Of a DNA stretch of 64,000 nucleotides, positions 1 to 10,103 are shown one piece after another. The notes below the pieces were generated by a model. It was not told where the DNA came from. It did no database searches and saw only the letters and a program-made list of their open reading frames with translations. The translations under genes and the position numbers were made by a program. The stretch is taken from positions 21,308,001 through 21,372,000 of the forward strand of contig CM065394.1 of the NCBI GenBank assembly GCA_033060915.1, read 5' to 3'. The stretch's first letter is position 1. Each line of letters begins with the position of its first letter. The DNA is from Euryodendron excelsum. Taxonomy: Eukaryota; Streptophyta; Magnoliopsida; Ericales; Pentaphylacaceae.

Positions 1-1515
1 CCTCCTCTAATGCCTTGTCCGCCACTTTAGGAATTTCTTCTTGGTTATTTGACTTTGGGTGTGGCAATCATATGACTTCTGACTGGACATCTTTTTCTTC
101 CAAATCTTTTGTGTCTGCTCTTCCTATCATTCATATTACTGATGGGTCATCTATGTCTATCGATCATGTTGGTTATGTCTCCACTTCCACTCTTACACTC
201 CCTCGTACTTATTATATTCCTAAACTCATATTCAATCTTATCTCTGTTGGCCAATTATGTGATCTTGGTCTTACTGTTCTTTTCTCTTCTACTGGTTGTA
301 TTGTGCAGGATCCGCAGACGGGACAAACTCTTGGGATAGGCTGTAAACATTGTCGCTTGTTTCAACTCGTTCATCTTCACCTTTCTACTCTAACTGCTGG
401 TGCAACTTCTTTTTTCGCTGTTACTTCCTCATCTTTTGGACTTTGGCACTCCCGTTTAGATCATGTTTCCTTAGGTCGTTTATGTTTTCTTTTGTTTAAA
501 GGTGTGCTAGGTTCTGTCTCTAATGAACACCTTGATTGTTAGTCCTGTTAACTTGCCAAACAACTGGCTTTATCGTTTAATAACAGTGCTTCTTTTTCTT
601 CTGCTCCTTTTGACTTGATTCATTCTAATATTTGGGGGCCCTCTCCCACTTCTACTATAGGAGGCTCTCAGTATTTTTTCATATTTATTAATGATTTCTT
701 TAGATACACTTGACTTTATCTCTTATAAAATCGTTTTTAACTTTAACAAACCTATTATGATTTTGCTTGCATGATCAAAATTCAATTTTCTCGTGATATC
801 AAGGTCTTTCAGTCTAACAATGATACAGAATACTGTGACAAGACATTTCTTGCCTTTCTACTTGAGCATAGCACTGTTCCTCATCGTTTTAGTTCTAGTA
901 CTTCACAATAAAATAGTCGTGCTAAACGAAAATATTGCCATCTTCTTGATATTACTCATGCTCTTCTTATCTCTACATCCTGCCCTAAACAGTTTTGGGG
1001 TGAAGCTGCTCTTACTGTTGCTTACACCATCAACCGTGTACCTTCTGCTCCCCTTGGTAAGCTCACTTCCTATGAGCGTCTGTATGGTACTACCCCTGAT
1101 TATCACTCTCTTTGTATTTTTGGGTGTGTCTGTTTTGTCTTACTTCACCCTCATGAGTGTACCAAATTGGAGCCTAAAGCTCGTCTTTGCTGCTTCTTAG
1201 GCTTTGAGATTGAGCACAAAGGTTATCGTCGTTGGGATTCTTTATCTAAACATCTTCGTGTTTGTTGTCATGTTGTCTTTTGGGAACACAAGATGTTCTC
1301 CTCTTTATCTTCCTTCTGTCTATCCTCTCCTTCTGTTCCTCCTTACTTCACCAATCCTACTATTGAGCTCTTTCTTAAAAATGTCACTATCCCTGATATT
1401 GTCTCTCCTGAGGATGTCCATGTCCCTGCTACTATCACACCTGTTGTGCCTTCTGTTACAGTCTATCCCGTGGAGTCCTTGTCGGTTGGTCTTGCGCCTT
1501 CTACTGGCTCTCCGG
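1..1515 (+). pseudogene. Ty1/copia pol fragment (protease edge, GAG-pre-integrase, integrase), decayed
   Basis: Stop- and frameshift-broken copia polyprotein entering from the left edge. In order it shows a protease-like motif (LFDFGCGNHMTSD, about 45-90), a GAG-pre-integrase zinc motif (LWHSRLDHVS, about 440), the start of the integrase core (FDLIHSNIWGP, about 610), the second integrase catalytic region (FQSNNDTEY, about 808-835) and the post-core segment (KQFWGEAALTVAYTINRVP, about 985-1045, then PKARLCCFLGF at about 1170). Key residues are changed from those usual in the family: the protease DSG reads DFG, the integrase SDIWGP reads SNIWGP and SDNGTEY reads SNNDTEY. At least three in-frame stops occur (for example about 541 and 712). 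Reverse transcriptase and RNase H are absent because the fragment stops at an opposite-strand LTR. It is not functional. Confidence 0.9.
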
Positions 1516-1880
1516 GCTCTGATACCATGTTAGAAAAGAAAGAGAGAGAGATATGCAAAAGAAAATATATTGTATTGAGTGATTTGCTGTGTATACAATA
1601 AGTTTATTTATATTATAAGAGAGGAGAGGTAGAAGTCTATTCTAACCAATGTGGGATAGACAAACCTAACATTAACAAGAGAAAGACAAATATATACACT
1701 TATATGTGTATAGATGTATAGATATGTGTGTACATACACAATAAATATAGGAATATCTGGTTGTAAGTTTGATAAGAGAGAGCTCCCTCTGGTTTTACTT
1801 TGTAGAGAAGGGAAAGACATAAACAAAGAGAGAGAGAGGGAGGGAGGGATAATTATTTTGATTTGATTCAAAATTTGTGT
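1515..1880 (-). mobile_element. LTR of a second copia-type element, minus strand, with primer-binding site
   Basis: Read on the minus strand, positions 1527 to 1515 give TGGTATCAGAGCC, the primer-binding site for initiator tRNA-Met used by plant copia elements. It directly follows an LTR end of the form CTAACA. The LTR therefore begins at 1528 on the plus strand (TGTTAGAA) and extends right, with the segment ATTCTAACCAATGTGGGATA near 1640 that is common in plant LTRs. The far end is not clear and is placed before the next element at 1920. The internal region expected next to the primer-binding site is missing; the sequence to the left is the plus-strand pol fragment. Confidence 0.6.
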
Positions 1881-2914
1881 TCATATGGAGGTGAGAGAGA
1901 AAATAGGGAAGGTGATGGTTGTTGACTCAAAGTTGACCCTTGTTGACTTAAGGTTAATTCCCATGTTGATTTTGATGATAACTAAACCTTGTGTTATTTT
2001 ACTAATGAATCTACTTAGTGTACAGATTAACAAAGTTCATAACTTAGACTTAAAGTTCAATTTTAAGTCTAATACATGTCAAAGAGAATGCACAACAAAT
2101 TCAAGATCAAGCAATGAATTCCAAGAGACTATGCAATGAACCAAATAGAGGATTGTCGCTTATCTCTACTTCAAACAAATGTCTTACATTCGAAGAGATT
2201 GAAGGTGTTCAAATGAAGCCTTCATCAAAGTATGCATAGATTCAATGAAGTTTGATTTGCACTCAAGATAGACTGAAGACTTCATCAGAATATACAAAGA
2301 TTAGTCGAAGAAGTGCAAAGATCAGTTGAAGAGGAATTGATTGTTGAAGAGATTGAAAATGCTCAAGAGATGACTTCATCTAGTATGCAAAAATCAATTC
2401 AAGACAATGTGATTGAAGTTGCTAAGAAGATGGCTCACAATGATTATCTGATCTCTACGTGAAATCCAAGTGAAGAATTCTTCTACAATGTAAATAATCA
2501 ATGAAGACTAGATGTATGAAGAGATTTCATCAAACCTGCAAAAGTCTCATTGAATATGATCTTAAAGAAGAAAGAGGAATTGCTAGCAAAGAGAAGAACC
2601 CGACAATAAAGTATTGTGAAACTCTACGTGATTAAGGAAGCTTGGCATTGAAGGAAATAATCTACAATGAAAGAAGAAAGCTTTGCAAATAAAGAAGAAA
2701 AGATGAAAATTGATCTAATGAAGTTCTGACAGTTTGAGAGTCAAGAGAAGATCAATGTCCACTGATTGATTCAATCCAAGTTGAATAGTAGTTAACTCTG
2801 ATGAGTTAAAGAGATTTGATTGATCATCATACCCCAAAGATATACTTCTTGAAGATCTTATATCAGTGCTAAGATGATCTGGATCATTGGAAGTTAGAAT
2901 GCAGATATTTGGGC

Positions 2915-3312
2915 AATGAGCGGACTCATGAAAACAAGGAGTCGCCTCATGGTTACAGAAGCAAAAGGCCTGGAGACCAAATAAACAGTGAGCGGACTCA
3001 TAAGAAATGAAGAATTGCCTCTTGATCACAGAAGAAAAAAAGCCTGGAGACCAAATAGACAATGGGTGGACTCATTGTAATGAAGAGTCGCCTCATGGAG
3101 ACAGACGCAAAAGCTTGTAGATGACATGATCAATGAGCGAACACATGAAGACGAAGAGTGGCCTCATGACAACAGAAGTAAAAGGTTGAAGGCCGAATGA
3201 ACAAAGAGCGGACACCTGAAGATGAAGAGTCGCCTTATAACAGCAGAAACCTGAGATGTGAAGATAGAATGAACAAAGGGTCGCCTCATTGATATGAAGA
3301 GCGGACTCATAA
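2915..3312 (+). repeat. Tandem array of about 72-bp units inside the copia LTR
   Basis: The phrase GAGCGGACTCATGAA and its variants recur at 2918, 2990, 3064, 3135 and 3206, with a partial copy near 3299. Spacing is 71-74 bases. Each is followed by a GAGTCGCCTCATGG-like phrase and an AGAAGCAAAAGG-like phrase. The array sits upstream of the TATA-like box, where LTR enhancer repeats usually lie. Confidence 0.8.
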
Positions 3313-3476
3313 AGTCAGTAAACAAAATCTGGTAAATGCAGAAGCAAAAAGTGTCGACTCCACAAACCTGGAGCCGACTCCTTAGATATAACAGCTAGTT
3401 TTCCTAACGTTCTAATGAACTAGATGTGCATTAATGAAGCCCAACTACCTCCAACGGATGAAATCAAGACAAGGGT

Positions 3477-3485
3477 TTATATACT
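3477..3485 (+). promoter_or_regulatory. TATA-like box of the copia LTR
   Basis: TTATATACT follows CAAGGG and precedes AGCCTCCAACC, about 580 bases before the LTR end. The position and context fit the U3/R boundary of a plant LTR. No transcript evidence is available. Confidence 0.5.
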
Positions 3486-4066
3486 AGCCTCCAACCGCAT
3501 TTATAAACAATAATCAAGATAGAGAAACATAAGAGACAAGAATTACTAATCAACCTAATATTCCTGAACATTCTTCCTGTTTTATTCGTGTGAGCTCAGA
3601 TTGCAATATGTACTCTTGCTAGAGAGTGTGTTAGTTATTTGTATACTTTTATACACTTGTAATTGAAAGTTTGAGAGTTCTCTTGTGAAAGCAAAACTCT
3701 TGTAAGTTTGAGTGGAGCTTGGACAAAATCACTTGGAGATTGAAGAGCTCGGTGAGAAGTTTTTGTATAGTAAGCTGAGCACTTTGTCAATCAATAGCCC
3801 ATCTTGTAATAGGTGATTACATAGTGAAAGAAGACTTCAAGGAGGTCTTGGGGTGAGGACGTAGACGACGGTTTGTGGTTGAACCTCAGTAAATCTATGT
3901 CTCCCTTCTATTGCTCTGTTTTCTTTATTTTCACTGATTACATTACATCACATATAGATTGATCACTATTATTTTGCTTGCATTAATCTTAATTAATCTT
4001 AAGTAGTATTAATCTTCAAAAAACTCAATTCACCCCCCCTCTTGAGTTACCTTTTGGGCCAACAAT

Positions 4067-4078
4067 TGGTATCAGAGC
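4067..4078 (+). other. Primer-binding site (initiator tRNA-Met)
   Basis: TGGTATCAGAGC lies two bases after the LTR end at 4064. It is the standard plant copia primer-binding site. Confidence 0.9.
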
Positions 4079-4120
4079 TTGTATTCCTGTTTTAAGACTT
4101 AACATCCTAGGAATAGATCC

Positions 4121-5880
4121 ATGGCAACCACTTTCGGAAGCTCTCTTGGTGAGGGTCAATCCACAAATAGACCACTTATGTTTAATGGCACCAATTACAA
4201 TTATTAGAAAAATAGAATGAGAATCTACATTCAATCGGTAGATTATGAACTATGGAAACTCATTATAAATAGTCTCAAAACACCTACAACGAGAGTGGAT
4301 AGAACTGATATCCCTAAACCAGAATCTCAGTGGGATGAAAATGATTTGAAAATGCTACAATCTAATGCTAAAGCTATGAATATTCTATATTGTGCACTTT
4401 ATCCAAATGAATTTAATCGTATTTTCACTTGTGAATCTGCTAAGGAAATATAGGATAAATTAGAAGTCACACATGAAGGTACCAATCAAGTTAAGGAATC
4501 TAAAATCAACATATTAGTACATAACTAGTAATTGTTCAAAATGAAATCGGAAGAATCCATCACCGAAATGTTCACTAGGTTCACCTATATTATAAATGGT
4601 TTAAAATCTCTTGAAAATGTGTACTCTAACAATGAGCAGGTGAGGAAGGTATTAAGGTCTTTGCCAAAGGCTTGGGAGGCTAAGGTCACAGCAATCCAAG
4701 AAGCCAAGAACCTCAACACCCTGCCACTGGAAGAACTCTTGGGCTCTTCAATGACATATGAGCTCACACAAAAACAACATGCCCAAAAGGATGAAGAAAA
4801 GAAGAAAATGGTAGTTGCATTTCAATCCACTAGTCAAGATGATGAACCTAAAAGTGATGAGAATGAAGATGAAATTGCTCTCATCACTAGGAAATTTAGA
4901 AGATTCATAAAGAAGAAATGGAGAGGTGGAAAGAAGCATGAAACCAAAGGAGAACCTAGCAAGGACTCGAACATAACATGCTACGAATACAAGAAGCCTG
5001 GCCATATGAAGGCAAATTGTCCTCTGCTCAGAAAGAGAGGGAAGAAATATCAAGCGAAGAAGGCCATGACAGTCATGACATGGAGTGATGATGAAGAATC
5101 AAGCTCCGAAGAAGAAACTGAATCACATGAAATGGCTAACTTATGTCTCATGGCTCATAAAGATGATAGTAAGGTATCTGATTCTTCCTAATTTACTTTT
5201 AATGAATTACAAGATGTTTTTGATTACTTAATTTGTGAATTCAGAAAATTAGAATTTAAAAATGGACTTCTTAAAAAGATGGTTTCCACTCTTTCAAATG
5301 ACAATAAGAATTTACAAAAGAAAAATGAAGTCTTGAAAAATGAAGTTTATATCTTAAAGGATAAGGTTAAGAAAAGTTCTCTTCAAAAGGATTTTTCAAA
5401 AGAAAATAAAGTTTTGCTTGAAAAGGTCAAAAGCTTGGAAACAAGTCTTCATAAATGTGTAAATGGAAAAGAAAAACTGGATGGAATTTTAGGAAAATAA
5501 AATTGTTTACTTGACAAAGCTAGCCTTGGTTTTGATCCACTTAAAAGGAAGAAATTTTCAAAAGGCAGATTTAGTACTTCAACTAGAAAGACACAGATAT
5601 CATGCTTTTACTGTCATAAAAGAGGATATATTGCTAGTAAATGTTATGCTTTACAAAAATCAAATGTTCCTAGCAATGCATGGGTCTCTAAAAGACCATT
5701 GAGGACTAACCCCCAAGGACCCAAGATGATTTGGGTACCTAAGGTTAGATAAACCCTTTTGCAAGTATGCCTTTAAGCCAAATTCAAAAAAGACTATTGG
5801 TACTTGGATAGTGGATGCTCAAGGCAGATGACGGGAGATGAAACTCAATTCACTTGGATGCTCAAGGCATATGGCACTTA
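4121..5880 (+). pseudogene. Copia gag (UBN2-type) with damaged zinc knuckles, then protease start
   Basis: Gag begins at ATG 4121 (MATTFGSSLGEGQS) and continues through two stops (about 4206 and 4451) into the typical UBN2 region (ESITEMFTRFTYIINGLKS at about 4551, then VLRSLPKAWEAKVTAIQEA). A first zinc knuckle (CYEYKKPGHMKANC, about 4979) has tyrosine in place of the second cysteine. A lysine- and leucine-rich coiled coil follows (5279-5500). A second knuckle (CFYCHKRGYIASKC, about 5598) has tyrosine in place of the histidine. The protease motif WYLDSGCS appears after further stops. The phrase TTGGATGCTCAAGGCATATGGC at 5855 partly repeats the one at 5811. Gag would normally coat element RNA; this copy is dead. 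Confidence 0.85.
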
Positions 5881-5885
5881 ATAAA

Positions 5886-7779
5886 GTGACTTGGGTCATT
5901 ATCTTATTTGACTATTTTCAATAGTTAATGTTATCTTTTTTTTTTTAAATTTCTTTTATAGGTTATCTCTCGGCTATATTTTCACAAGTTATTTGTCGTT
6001 AATGTAATTTCCCCTCTTCCAACCAAAAACAAAGGCCCAAATCAAAGAGTGAATGTTTAGTGTTGTTAGAACACCACATTGCCCTTGCTCTTTTTCTCCT
6101 AATGCAGTGAGTCATTCCCTTGTTAGATAGGCTTTGAGGCGTGTTTGGTAGGCATGTTCAAGATGCAACTAATAAAAAGACTCATTGTATTATGAGAGAA
6201 TAAGCCAGAGTAAATTGATTTTATTTTTAATATTTTTTTTGAAAAAATTAGCATTATTTTGTGGGAGATTATATTTTATTTCTTTTGTCATTTTTCATAT
6301 AGGGTCATAAGGTTTCGAGTTTGATGGAAAAGTGTGACACATGAAACTTGACTAATAACCTATTGCCAAAGGAGGCTAGTGGTTAGGTAGCACTAGTTAC
6401 TAGTTGTCTGTAGTCATCTCTATAAAATTGTGACACGTAGTGTTTTATTATATTAATAATTTAAATTTTTAAAAAAATAAAGAGACTTTCAAGGAAAGCA
6501 TGTCATATGACAAAATCTAATAAAAATACTATCTAACTACTAGACTTTTTTCCTTAAAGAAAAGGGGAATCAAAAGGAAATATTTTGATAAAAATGATGT
6601 ATAAGGTATTGTATTGGAGTTTGGTGGCATTTATTCTAAAATATAAAAGGAGAACTCCATTTGGTATTTTGAAACTGTATCACGTAATATGACATTTAAA
6701 ATTTTTTAAATTCTCTAATAAAAATTAATTTATTATTGTTACAATAACGTTTCTACTCAATAACTGCAAGGGTAAAGATGGACAATAAAAAATAATATAA
6801 GTGCTCTACATCGCTATCTTCCTAACTGCTTCGGTTATTCAATTCTTTTGGACTGTACACCTTTAACCCAAATCAACCGATCAAATGAAAATGATGATTA
6901 CTACTTTAAGTTGTGGATTGATTAGAGATGGTTGTTCGTGTGGGAAAGCTCTATATATCAGCCACGGTGTTTGTTCGGTTTCGGCTTCTCCGTTTGATTT
7001 CTTTCCTTTCCGGGATGTGTTTTGCTTTTTTATCTTGAATTTCTTTATCTTCTTTTTTGGTTCTGTTTTTTTTTTTTTTTTGGTTTTTGTTTTAATGTGT
7101 GCTTATCTTCAATTTGAGAGAAGTTCAGTTGGATAAGGAGAGATCATTTGGTTTACAATATTCAATGTGAAGGGAATAATTACATACACATTGCGTGTAA
7201 CTACCATATATTATAACGAAATGTACCAATCTACATGGCATGATTTTTTAAATCAAGGGCTGCGGTTCTGCGACTAACTATGACAAATTGGTGTCATACA
7301 AAATTCCAAGTATAGGGCACTCGGATGAGGTTGTCCAGAATTCAAGGGACATGATTTTTGGCTTTTCATATTAAAATTGTGTTTGGATCAAATATTTGGT
7401 AATGTAAAAAAAAAATGTGAAAGAAAAGAGAACAAAATAAAAAAGTATTTATGTTTTTTTTTTCTTTACATTTTTTTTCTTTTATTTTTTCAACAAAAAA
7501 TTCAAGTTCTAAACAAAATATTAATAAATTCATGTTTCAAACACACCATAAAAGATTTTATTGATTACTGGAGTTTTTCCGAATTCTGCAAAATGACTTG
7601 TTTGCAAAGATATAGAGTGAGGCAGATAGGTTAATAGGCAATCCATCTGCGCTCATAAGTGATTAAGGTCACATAAGACTGATCTAGTGATCAACTAGAT
7701 CTTAGTTGCTGGACAAAGTTCAATAACATAAAGTTATGCTAAAAGGAGATATGATAGCAACTAGGGTTTTTTTTTTTTT
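5886..7779. other. Intergenic, AT-rich, no gene recognised
   Basis: Low-complexity AT-rich DNA with homopolymer runs (T-runs at 5935-5946 and about 7067-7081; A-runs near 7408). Short open frames such as 6885-7136 are poly-phenylalanine products of T-runs and show no domain. I see no RNA gene or clear repeat boundary. Confidence 0.6.
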
Positions 7780-9091
7780 TGGTAAACTACGCTGGTGGTT
7801 CTTTTATTTTACTCGTGTCAATTTGATCATTGTAATTTTAATTGTATCAATTTTAACATTTAATTTTACATAACATATCAAATTGATCCAAGTTACATAA
7901 TTAGATAAAAAAAAATCAATATGTACCGCACACGTGACACGTGATGGCTATAGTGATAAATTCATTTTATTCTCCTCGGGTCTTTTCTCTTTGTTTTCCT
8001 GTTCTCCCTGTCCTCCAACAACCCCAACCTTGGTGACACCAAGCAGCTAAAGGCATCCCCAACCCCAGCCCTATCCACACCACCCACCATGACCAGCCGC
8101 TGGCCCTCTCTCTCTCTCGTCGACAGAACCTGTAACACCCCACAAAACCGTGGCCCAACCCCCAGCAACCATAGCCGTCTCGCCCTCTCCCTCTCTGGAT
8201 TTGATCATCTCCATCACACAATCACTCCCACACAGTCCATGCATTATCCCAAATGGGTTGCTGTCTTAGCACCACCACCACCTCCAACAAAGCCCACAAA
8301 TCAAACCCAGATGTTTCTCCTCCAAATTGCCACCAGCATTTGTCGGAATCTGACGCTAATGGCAGAGCTCCTCCAGTTCTACCTCCACCACCGCCTCTTG
8401 AAGAAGAAACTGTGAAAGAAGTGCTCACCGAAACTCCCATCCCCAAGCCACTCTTTTCGATACCAAACGACAATGAAAAGAAGAGGAATCAACTGCAGCC
8501 TGTGGTTGAGGAAGTCAGGATTGAACTGACGGCTGTGATTAATCTGGCTGATGAGATCATCTCCGAGGTGTCTAAGGTTTCGGAGATGTGTAGTTTCAGT
8601 GAGAGCTTGTCGACGGTGACGGAGATGACGGAGGACGACGAATAAGTAATTTAGCGAGTTCAGAGGTCTCCGGCGAAGGTCCCAGAAGAAGGCCTTGCTC
8701 CGGAGACGTCACCAGAGGGAAGGAGAGAGGGGTCAGATCTCCGGCGAGATGACCCAAGCCCACGCCGGTGAAAAGGACTTACGTCGCAACGAGGTCAGTT
8801 CTAGGCCGGACAATGATGACGATGACGTCGGCACTAAGACGGCGCAATGTAGGACCACCGAACGCAATCCGGCGAGTGTTCCAGCCGGAGGTCTATAGAT
8901 ATGATATACATGAGTATTTATAAATACCAAAGCAATTTATAATGATAAAAATAGAGAAACAAGAAAGTGATTCATTTAACATTATAACCATGACATGTGA
9001 TATAACCATGACATGTGAGGCGCATGTTTCTTTTTCAAGAATCAAATTGACACAAGGGATAAAATACAAGGTTCACCAGCCTATTTTACTC
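7780..9091. mobile_element. TIR element of Mutator/MITE type carrying a captured gene fragment
   Basis: The left end (GGTAAACTACGCTGGTGG at 7781, then CTCGTGTCAATTTGATC) matches the reverse complement of 9030-9091 (GTAAAATAGGCTGGTG, then CCTTGTGTCAATTTGAT). This gives inverted ends of about 45 bases at roughly 75-80% identity by eye. A second inner match pairs GTGATGGCTATAGTG near 7941 with the reverse complement of 8982-9017. The same arm sequence forms the ends of the 16299-17140 element, so both belong to one family. Between the arms lies the MGCC gene remnant. The flanks are T-rich on both sides (7769-7780 and 9092-9100), so a T-rich 9-bp target duplication is possible but not provable. 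Gene capture is inferred from this arrangement. Confidence 0.6.
8253..8900 (+). pseudogene. Remnant of a plant N-myristoylation-type protein gene (MGCCLS start)
   Basis: An open frame of 130 residues starts at ATG 8253. It begins MGCCLSTTTTSNKAH: glycine 2 fits N-myristoylation and cysteines 3 and 4 fit palmitoylation, so the parent protein is probably membrane-attached. A proline run and the segment SEVSEMCSFSES-like (about residues 105-120) recall an uncharacterised plant family whose C-terminal half is rich in R, S and P. Here the frame stops at TAA 8643, meets TAG at 8652, reads RVQRSPAKVP, then needs a one-base shift near 8681 to read RRRPCSGDV and VRSPAR, and meets TGA at about 8749. 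This is the pattern of a longer protein broken by stops and a frameshift. The comparison with the family is from memory. It lies inside a TIR element, so it may be a captured copy and not the resident gene. Confidence 0.6.
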
Positions 9092-9559
9092 TTTTCTTTT
9101 TATATGTGTTGTGTGAGTTGTCACATGAATATTACTTAGTTTAAACAAAGTTGTAGAAACAGACACTCCAAATAAAGTTGTAGAAACATACACCCCTATA
9201 AGACTTTAAAGGATTGGAAGCAAACTTTATAAAACTAAAGACTTAACTACGTCGATTTAAAATATATTTGATAAATGTTGATAATTTTTTTTCTTTTTCT
9301 TCCTTTTTTTACAGATAGAGAATAGAGTCATGAATACAATTGGATTCAGGCGTCAATGAAGATTTTTGTTTCGTATTGAGACGCTTACATTTTGTTTTGA
9401 TATTTTGTTATATATTTGGACATTTGTAATATTTGTTTTCAATAAAAACATTAAATTTGGAATTTTATTTATTGTTTTGATTTATAAATTATTTGGAGAA
9501 TGGGTTATACTGATGAATACAGAGGTGTATATAAATGTACATGAAAAATAATCTCCTCC
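9092..9559. other. AT-rich spacer
   Basis: No coding or RNA feature recognised. The small frame at 9366-9551 is AT-rich and without a domain. Confidence 0.5.
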
Positions 9560-9975
9560 AATGTATTTTAGGGGTTATTATAAAATAATAGAAAATGTAT
9601 TTTTGGTGACAAAATACAAAATTTGTCATGGAAATTTCCATAGTACTTTTAGTGATGAATATATTTTACTGCTGAAAGTAATATTTTCCCACAAACTTAA
9701 TAATATTCAGCGACGAACTTATTTTTCTCCCTGGTGGTTAAGGTTTTGGCAACCTAACTATGTTGTTTTGAAAAGCGTAGCGACAAAATTTGCCCGTCCA
9801 TTGCTGAAAGTCTCAGTTTTGGCGACGAAATACAAAATTATTGCAGTAAACTTTATGTGTCAAGGATTCAGCGATGAGTGGGCGACGAAAATTGATTTGT
9901 CCTAGATGAGATTCAACAACGAAAATTGTTTTTTTGGCGACAAATAATTTTGTTGCGAAAGGTGACTTTTCTTAT
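9560..9975. repeat. CACTA-like subterminal repeat cluster
   Basis: The motif GCGACGAAA and close variants (GGTGACAAAAT, AGCGACGAAC, GGCGACAAAT, GCGACGAAAATT) recur about ten times between 9606 and 9956, spaced 10-70 bases apart. The cluster ends in TTTTCTTATAA at about 9967, close to the reverse complement of CACTACAAGAAAA, the usual CACTA end. Such motif-dense ends are typical of non-autonomous CACTA elements. The other end is not found, so this is probably one terminus. Confidence 0.5.
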
Positions 9976-9982
9976 AAAAAAA

Positions 9983-10103
9983 TGCTAGACACTATCGCGG
10001 TGGCTAGACAGGCACCCCTGGATGGGAGCCACATCAACTGGGGCCCACCAGCAACGCCCCTGGATGGGCACCTGTCTAGCCACTGCGACGGTGGCTAGAT
10101 ATC
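9983..10103. repeat. Short inverted-repeat (hairpin) element, about 120 bp
   Basis: The left arm (CTAGACACTATCGCGGTGGC at 9985, then TAGACAGG) pairs with the reverse complement of 10073-10103 (CTAGCCACCGTCGCAGTGGC, then TAGACAGG) with few mismatches. Inside the loop the 12-mer CCCCTGGATGGG occurs twice in direct orientation (10015-10026 and 10057-10068). It has the size of a small MITE or a foldback insertion and abuts the CACTA-like terminus. Confidence 0.6.

Larger units (their letters stand above)
1920..4064 (+). repeat. 5' long terminal repeat of the copia element
   Basis: The LTR begins TGTTGACTCAAAG at 1920 and ends GGGCCAACA at 4064, the expected TG...CA inverted ends, two bases before the primer-binding site. 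It holds a tandem repeat in its U3 half, a TATA-like box near 3477 and a pyrimidine-rich CACCCCCCCTC stretch at 4031-4043 close to the end. There is no 3' partner in the window to confirm the left boundary, which could be off by a few bases. Confidence 0.75.
1920..5885 (+). mobile_element. Truncated Ty1/copia retrotransposon: 5' LTR, PBS, gag, start of protease
   Basis: This is the left part of a copia element. A 2.1-kb 5' LTR (1920-4064) is followed by a tRNA-Met primer-binding site (4067-4078), a broken gag (from 4121) and a protease-like motif (WYLDSGCSRQMTGD, around 5800-5835). The element stops near 5885. Integrase, reverse transcriptase and the 3' LTR are missing, so it cannot move by itself. 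The long LTR, the UBN2-type gag and the coiled coil between two zinc knuckles point to a large plant copia lineage; the exact family is not assigned. Confidence 0.85.

Noticed and set aside
1608..1871. Minus-strand 87-residue frame
   Set aside because: It lies within the LTR of the opposite-strand copia element and is low-complexity.
6885..7136. 83-residue frame starting at ATG 6885
   Set aside because: Most of it is phenylalanine and leucine from T-runs; no domain.
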